Virus record (IMG/VR): IMGVR_UViG_3300044733_003957
Span: 1 to 25,851 of that record
Source of the DNA: a virus
Strand: one strand, 5' to 3'
Length of the DNA stretch: 25,851 bases
Of this stretch, positions 21,412 to 25,851 are shown in pieces. The notes below the pieces were generated by a model, which saw only the letters and a list, made by a program, of their open reading frames with translations, made no database searches and was not told where the DNA came from. The position numbers were made by a program, and so were the translations under genes. Numbering within the stretch: position 1 is the first letter of the stretch; each line of letters starts with the position of its first letter.

Positions 21412-22212
21412 TCAGCTGACTGTGCGACCGGTCAGGTAGCCGTCAATATCTTCGTAGCCAGGGGCTTCATCAGCCTGGAGGTAACAAACCTCAACCACGA
21501 AATAGCCGGTGCGGTTAGCAGAGGCATCGCCACTGGAGATATACCAACCGCCAGAAGTGGCTGTACCAGTGGTGGTAGCGCGAGCAAACACCTTAAAGGT
21601 TTCAGCACTAGAGGTGGTGCGGTAAATACCAGAAGCAATAACGCCAGCGGCGCCAGTAGCGGTCAGGACGGGGACGGTGCTGTAAGCAGCGGTGCCACCA
21701 GCAAAATAGATTTCGTTTTCCTGAGTACCAGAAACTGTGCTGGCCAGGTTGGCCTGCGACACAGCTTCGCCCACGCCAGTGGAAGCAACAGGGCCGCTGC
21801 TGTCACGACAGAAGGAGATCACGTTGCCAGTGGCAGCGTACACGCCAGAAGCAACACGGCCATCGCCCCAGCCAGCAGCAACCGAGATGGTAGCGCGATA
21901 AACGTAAGCGGGCAGGGTCGAGTTACCAGAGATCACCATGCCGGTGATGTCGGTACGGGTGTCGTCGTTGCGATACGGCGAAGGAACAATAACATTACCA
22001 GTGGCAACGGCACCAGCACCGGAGGTTGCTGTCACGGGGACATAACCACGCTGCTGGAAATAGCGATAGCCAGGGATGGCCAGCACCGAAGTGGGGCCAC
22101 CCTTGGTCGCGTTAGTTACGCCGTCATCGTTGGTATCAATGTTCTTGTACCAGCCGTTGAGGGGCTCAGCCCAGTTACCTGGGTAGATTTTCTTAGCGGA
22201 CAAATAAGTCAT
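21412..22212 (-). CDS. Putative virion structural/decoration protein
   Basis: 266 aa (MTYLSAKKIYPGNWAEPLNG...). Low in charge, rich in Thr, Ala, Gly and Ser with alternating beta patterns (VYRATISVAAGWGDGRVASG, IYFAGGTAAYSTVPVLTATG), ending in YLQADEAPGYEDIDGYLTGR. Immediately downstream of the major capsid gene, and with similarly GC-rich codons, it is likely an abundant particle protein, such as a head decoration or a tail tube component. An AAGGGA lies 10 nt upstream of the ATG at 22212. No enzymatic motif; no family securely recognised. Confidence 0.75.
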   Translation of the reverse strand: MTYLSAKKIYPGNWAEPLNGWYKNIDTNDDGVTNATKGGPTSVLAIPGYRYFQQRGYVPVTATSGAGAVATGNVIVPSPYRNDDTRTDITGMVISGNSTLPAYVYRATISVAAGWGDGRVASGVYAATGNVISFCRDSSGPVASTGVGEAVSQANLASTVSGTQENEIYFAGGTAAYSTVPVLTATGAAGVIASGIYRTTSSAETFKVFARATTTGTATSGGWYISSGDASANRTGYFVVEVCYLQADEAPGYEDIDGYLTGRTVS

Positions 22213-22246
22213 TTATTTTTCCCTTGTTTATGTATTGGTTTGATTA

Positions 22247-23410
22247 TCAGACAGTACCGTCGTCCTGAATAAAGCTATAAGCAGTGGTAACAAAATCCTT
22301 GTTCAGGATTTCAAAACCGGCGTACAGTTGCCAAATCAGAATGATGAAACGGCTGAAATCATCGTTATTATTAATCAGCACTTGAGCATTGGGGCCACCA
22401 ATACCAACGCCGATAGCCTGAGGGCCGAAGAAGTAACCCTGAGCAACTTCCTTGGCGGAGTAGCTGGAACCGTTGTCAAAAGAAGCGGTAATGTTCTTAG
22501 TCGGGAAGTTGGTCGACTCGAAGAACTTCACGCCTTCAAACTGAACACCGGTCGGCATGACGGGCTCACCGGCAAGGAAATAACCTTGGCCAGCTTGGGG
22601 ACCCATGTAGAACGATGCGTTGTTAGGCATCGCAGGGTTGCCCATATACATGCCCTGACCAGGATTGCCAGCGTAGCGGGCAATTTCACGGAAGTCAGGA
22701 TCACGACGCAGGTGCATCATGAAGGTAGGATCGCAAATGCAGCGATACAGACCATCAGCATAGGTCGGCACGTTGCGCTTACGCAGGTCCTTCACAATGG
22801 TCAGCAGGTCGGTACGAACCTGGAACTGCTGAACTTCATTGCCATACTCAGTGCTGTCGTACTTAATACGCCCGGACGAGTCTTTGGTTTTGGCACCAGG
22901 GAAATAATAACCGCCTTGAGTGGTCGAGGCAGCACCATTAGCTTCGGCTTTGGCAAGTTCGTCAATGAAGACGCGGTCACGCCAACGGCGATAGTCGTCA
23001 AGCAGCGTCAGGCTACCGATCGACTGGTGGAACATATTCAAGTTACCGGTATCCAGCAAGAGACGCTGGGCGGTAATCAGAGTTTCACGAGCAATCTTGA
23101 AAGTGCTGGGCTGGGTCGGATCGCCCGGGTCAGCAGGACCGGTGTACTCCTTCAGAACAACAAGCACCTTCTCTTTGGTGATGTTGCGGCTGTTGGCGGT
23201 ACCGATGGTCTGGTCAGCCACACGCTCGCGGCTGTCCTTAGTACCAGGGCTACCCCAGAACTTGTAGCGATCAAGCTGAACAGTTTGACCAGGCTGACGG
23301 GTGAAGTCGTGGACAACCACAGGCTCCACGGCCATTTCAGCAATATAACCAGGGTGGGGACGGTAAAGTTCCGCACCTAAGATCTTTGGGAAATCGTTAT
23401 CAAGAAACAC
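22247..23410 (-). CDS. Major capsid protein (HK97-fold type)
   Basis: 387 aa from a GTG at 23410, with a perfect GGAGG at 23421-23425 (10-nt spacing). The start (MFLDNDFPKILGAELYRPHP), the central ETLITAQRLLLDTGNLNMFH, CDPTFMMHLRRDPDFREIAR and the C-terminal SRFIILIWQLYAGFEILNKD have the features of an HK97-like major capsid protein of aquatic phages. Position after portal and scaffold fits. It would form the icosahedral shell. No N-terminal delta domain or protease cleavage site is obvious, in line with a separate scaffold. The gene is visibly more GC-rich at third codon positions than its neighbours, as expected for a very highly expressed gene. Confidence 0.85.
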   Translation of the reverse strand: MFLDNDFPKILGAELYRPHPGYIAEMAVEPVVVHDFTRQPGQTVQLDRYKFWGSPGTKDSRERVADQTIGTANSRNITKEKVLVVLKEYTGPADPGDPTQPSTFKIARETLITAQRLLLDTGNLNMFHQSIGSLTLLDDYRRWRDRVFIDELAKAEANGAASTTQGGYYFPGAKTKDSSGRIKYDSTEYGNEVQQFQVRTDLLTIVKDLRKRNVPTYADGLYRCICDPTFMMHLRRDPDFREIARYAGNPGQGMYMGNPAMPNNASFYMGPQAGQGYFLAGEPVMPTGVQFEGVKFFESTNFPTKNITASFDNGSSYSAKEVAQGYFFGPQAIGVGIGGPNAQVLINNNDDFSRFIILIWQLYAGFEILNKDFVTTAYSFIQDDGTV

Positions 23411-23524
23411 TTTCTTTTATCCTCCAATTTCGCAGGAAATGTGTTTTTTATCGGGTGAAAGATTCAGACAAAATGTCTTATCTAACACAAATTTTAGCAG
23501 TTGGTAATTTATACAAATTACTTA
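23411..23524 (-). promoter_or_regulatory. Leader region of the major capsid gene with inverted repeats
   Basis: This 114-nt gap carries the SD of the capsid gene, an AT-rich perfect 7-bp inverted repeat (23504-23510/23515-23521) just after the scaffold stop, and a 5-bp one (23466-23470/23474-23478). A TATAAATT lies within the first repeat on the minus strand. No T-tract terminator and no clear -35/-10 pair is seen; it may hold a late promoter or an mRNA processing signal. Confidence 0.4.
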
Positions 23525-24502
23525 TCATTCCATGACAAATAATTTACTTGCCACAGTGGCTGGCTGAGCGTTATTCAAAACACGCCAGGCGTTTTGAGGA
23601 TCGCGAGCCATCATTTCACTAAAGGTCCCCCAGAAGTTTTCTGGTTGTTGTTGACCTTCGGCAGCAGGAGGAGCAGGAAACTCGCTCATGTTGGTTTGAG
23701 TCGGGGCTGTGCGATAGCCAGGGGTTTCCAGTTGCCGCTCACTTTCGTAAACAGGATATGGACCTTCAGGACCAAAGAACTTCAGCGTGTAATCACTGAG
23801 TACGTCAGGATTAGTAAGAATCTCGTTATAAGCCAGATTCTCTTGATGCTCATTAACAGCAAACTGAGCGTAACGCTGAATTAAACCCTGGGCTTCAGCG
23901 CCCCACTGAACGGCGCTATCCAGCATGCCTTCCAGTTGGACGGCATAGTTATTTAGGATTGCGGGTGCTTCGATTCCGAACGCGTCCACCACCTGGCGGC
24001 TTTCCTGGCTCAGGCCGACGTAATCCGCGAGGTCCGTTAAGGATGGATTCGAGGAAGTTGGGGAAGAGCTGGGCGAGTAGGCCGGGCTGGGAGACCAAGT
24101 CTGCGTCTCCGATGGTTGCGTAGCTGGGCTGCTGGGCATTCCGTAGTTCGCCGGGCTGTAGCTGGTCGGCGCTGACGGTTGACCCTGGAATGGGGATTGG
24201 ACTGGTGCGCTCAGGAGATTCACCACCTTGTTGAACGCCGATTCCCAAGGATTGCTGTTCGGCGCTTCCGATTGGAATTGGGGGGCGTACTGCGTAGGGG
24301 CGGATTGGTAATTGGGGCTCGCCTGAGGTGTCGCTTGGGGGTAGCTGATAGCCGGTTGGTACGTTGGCGCTTGAACCGCCTGCTGATAAACCGGTGTTGG
24401 AACCGCTGTCGGAGCCGGTGCTGCCACCACGTAGCTGCTGGGAGCTACTGCTGTAGGTGCTTGGCTCGTCTGTGGGATCGATTGGACGGTAGCGTCCTGC
24501 AT
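23525..24502 (-). CDS. Putative scaffold/head assembly protein
   Basis: 325 aa from ATG 24502. The start has a strong AAGGAG (24510-24515) with 7-nt spacing. It lies inside the portal gene, so residues 1-184 are read from DNA that also encodes the portal C-terminus. Residues 1 to about 145 are Pro/Ala/Gln/Ser-rich and disordered. Residues 150-235 are helical (LTDLADYVGLSQESRQVVDA, then AVQWGAEAQGLIQRYAQFAV), followed by LKFFGPEGPYPVYESERQLE. The C-terminus (ENFWGTFSEMMARDPQNAWR, then SKLFVME) is a candidate capsid-interaction tail. Place between portal and major capsid protein and the composition suit a scaffold; no protease domain is seen. Confidence 0.75.
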   Translation of the reverse strand: MQDATVQSIPQTSQAPTAVAPSSYVVAAPAPTAVPTPVYQQAVQAPTYQPAISYPQATPQASPNYQSAPTQYAPQFQSEAPNSNPWESAFNKVVNLLSAPVQSPFQGQPSAPTSYSPANYGMPSSPATQPSETQTWSPSPAYSPSSSPTSSNPSLTDLADYVGLSQESRQVVDAFGIEAPAILNNYAVQLEGMLDSAVQWGAEAQGLIQRYAQFAVNEHQENLAYNEILTNPDVLSDYTLKFFGPEGPYPVYESERQLETPGYRTAPTQTNMSEFPAPPAAEGQQQPENFWGTFSEMMARDPQNAWRVLNNAQPATVASKLFVME

Positions 24503-25851
24503 AACTCATCTCCTTTTGTAAAGCTTCGAGAGTTCGATACAGATATGGAGTTAAATCCAGCCTGGGATCCGCAGCCATCGGTAAATCCGGTGATTGCGGG
24601 TGAGGAGTCTGCATCATGCCCCCCACTAAGCGAGCAAATTGAGAATATGCATTCTGCAATTCACCCACCATCCTGAACGGGAACCCAGATAACATCTCGG
24701 CCCGCTCCTCATCCGTTTTAGCCGGAAAGAGGTATTTCAGTGCTTCAATGCTATCAACACCTAATTCTTGTAAATTTCGAACAACAATTGAACTGTTCAA
24801 AATATCTTGCGTAGTGTCGTCGTAAACAGGTCCAGTCCAGCGCCACAAGACAGTTACGTCTCCATCGGGAATTAAACCAATAACTCCTGGTGGAATCATT
24901 TTGGTTTCAACGCAAGCCATCATTAAACGTTTGACTTGATCGTTAAACATATCCATCGCTTCTTCATATGCATTCAATTCTTCCTCAGTTGCGCCACTAA
25001 TGGGTTCGATTGGTTTTTCAAATCCTGCAATAGCCGCTAATGATTCGCGGAAAAGTTTTTCTTCCTGGAAGAGAATTAATTCCAAGCAACGACAAATACC
25101 GTAAGTGTAAATAGCAGTTGCTTTTTTGCGAGAAGTAGCAGCAACACGGCCAAATAAAGATTTGTACTCTGTTGCGGTAATACCAGCGGAAATGCCAAGT
25201 TCATCTACACCGCCAAGAGCGGTTCTAATCTCTTCCCTGTATTGTTTTGCAAACGCATTTTGATCACCCGTAATGGCATCTGGGACAATGTACCCAACTC
25301 GATCATTTGGTTCCAGGTTTGCAATTACTCGCGGAACACGGATTTGCCCGTCAACACCACGATTAATGGGGTCCGATTTAAACGTGGATCTGCTTAACGA
25401 ATTTAATCCGGTAAAACCGGAGTTTGCCGCAATGGATGGTCGCTGAACAACAGCATCGCCACCAGCTTCAATAAGATCGGTTTTTGGACGTGACGAAAGA
25501 AGTGTTGGATTACCAAAGAACTGCACGTTCTTCCGCATGGTGCGAACCATGTCATCATGAATGACGATATGGCTGGCCATGGAATCAAACTCCCCTGTCC
25601 CTTCTGTTGAAAAACCCTTAGGGTTGTTAAAGATTTCAACACAAGGAATAAAACCTAATGTGTTTTTAAAAGTTTTTGTTTTGCCGGGGACTGCATAATT
25701 TGGCATTTCAAAAGACATTTCACCTTCTGAATGCGTTTCTTCAATTGTTTTACGTTTAATCGAAAGTCGAATATAACGTTTAGAACCACGGTCTCCAAGT
25801 GTTGCAGCTCCTGTAACACTTTGGACGTTAATTGAATCGCCAAAGCCGTAG
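23949..25851 (-). CDS. Portal protein, N-terminus beyond the window edge
   Basis: The minus-strand frame is open from the right edge (about 633 residues in the window) and has no start codon before the ATG at 25718, where a shorter reading would begin. In the first 44 residues the frame reads SVTGAATLGDRGSKRYIRLS and IKRKTIEETHSEG, so the true start lies outside. Stretches such as EFDSMASHIVIHDDMVRTMR, FFGNPTLLSSRPKTDL and VTVLWRWTGPVYDDTTQDIL suit a portal protein: a 12-mer channel for DNA packaging and head-tail joining. The last about 200 residues are Ser/Gly/Pro/Gln-rich, probably disordered, end RNRSTRNPK, and are encoded in the same DNA as the scaffold N-terminus. Family assignment is by motif and position. 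Confidence 0.75.
   Translation of the reverse strand, partial: YGFGDSINVQSVTGAATLGDRGSKRYIRLSIKRKTIEETHSEGEMSFEMPNYAVPGKTKTFKNTLGFIPCVEIFNNPKGFSTEGTGEFDSMASHIVIHDDMVRTMRKNVQFFGNPTLLSSRPKTDLIEAGGDAVVQRPSIAANSGFTGLNSLSRSTFKSDPINRGVDGQIRVPRVIANLEPNDRVGYIVPDAITGDQNAFAKQYREEIRTALGGVDELGISAGITATEYKSLFGRVAATSRKKATAIYTYGICRCLELILFQEEKLFRESLAAIAGFEKPIEPISGATEEELNAYEEAMDMFNDQVKRLMMACVETKMIPPGVIGLIPDGDVTVLWRWTGPVYDDTTQDILNSSIVVRNLQELGVDSIEALKYLFPAKTDEERAEMLSGFPFRMVGELQNAYSQFARLVGGMMQTPHPQSPDLPMAADPRLDLTPYLYRTLEALQKEMSYAGRYRPIDPTDEPSTYSSSSQQLRGGSTGSDSGSNTGLSAGGSSANVPTGYQLPPSDTSGEPQLPIRPYAVRPPIPIGSAEQQSLGIGVQQGGESPERTSPIPIPGSTVSADQLQPGELRNAQQPSYATIGDADLVSQPGLLAQLFPNFLESILNGPRGLRRPEPGKPPGGGRVRNRSTRNPK
24510..24515 (-). 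promoter_or_regulatory. Strong Shine-Dalgarno of the scaffold gene inside the portal gene
   Basis: AAGGAG on the minus strand, 7 nt before ATG 24502. It decides the start of the scaffold-like gene and supports the 554-nt overlap with the portal gene. Confidence 0.7.

Noticed and set aside
22328-23380. Plus-strand 350-codon open frame antisense to the major capsid gene
   Set aside because: It lies wholly opposite a strongly supported gene with a good SD, has no recognisable domain, and long antisense frames are expected opposite GC-rich, biased codons.
24179-24676. Plus-strand 165-codon Arg-rich frame opposite the portal/scaffold overlap
   Set aside because: Antisense shadow of two minus-strand frames; the Arg/Leu/Cys composition is typical of reversed Ser/Pro/Gln coding.

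Overview
The window looks like part of a tailed phage genome (Caudoviricetes) that infects a phycobilisome-containing cyanobacterium, most likely of the Synechococcus/Cyanobium type. The reasons are a portal-scaffold-major capsid block, a tail-fibre block whose end domains are of the kind seen in cyanophages, tightly packed or overlapping genes, and a gene for an NblA-family phycobilisome-degradation adaptor. No terminase, polymerase, tail sheath or host housekeeping gene lies inside the window, so podovirus versus siphovirus morphology cannot be decided. Both ends cut through genes: a tail fibre on the left and the portal on the right.

Layout, in the order of minus-strand transcription (right to left). 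25851-20174 is the head block: portal (start beyond the edge), a scaffold-like protein that begins inside the portal gene and shares 554 nt with it, major capsid protein (GTG start with strong Shine-Dalgarno), a 266-aa virion-like protein, a helix-hairpin-helix protein, an intrinsic terminator, and an M23-type peptidase whose motifs are in circularly permuted order. 20134-15243 holds further presumed virion or connector proteins and a lambda-R-like GH104 muramidase. 15117-14042 is a small island that interrupts the structural genes: a recombinase-like protein that has lost its visible catalytic residues, a plus-strand helix-turn-helix protein, and an HNH endonuclease. 14034-8941 holds a 1207-aa protein with an internal duplication, a 100-aa and a 41-aa basic protein, a GH24 lysozyme and NblA.

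5109-7779 and 8268-8953 are plus-strand clusters of early or metabolic character: a helix-turn-helix protein, two unknowns, a Dam-methylase-like protein with an altered catalytic motif, dCTP deaminase, a small unknown, and a DUF3310 protein overlapped by another ORF. One minus-strand gene (7776-8228) separates them. 5054-1 is again on the minus strand and carries a membrane protein and four fibre-type proteins, two with a common N-terminal anchor and three with related TGNTGQF-type shaft repeats, plus a tail-assembly-chaperone-like gene.

Read together: the plus-strand genes probably serve takeover and nucleotide supply (dcd, DUF3310), NblA would dismantle host antennae, and the minus strand builds the particle, enters the cell and lyses it using three different peptidoglycan-cutting folds. 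No tRNA, CRISPR array or insertion sequence was seen. The longest gap without a confident gene is about 240 nt (18576-18815).
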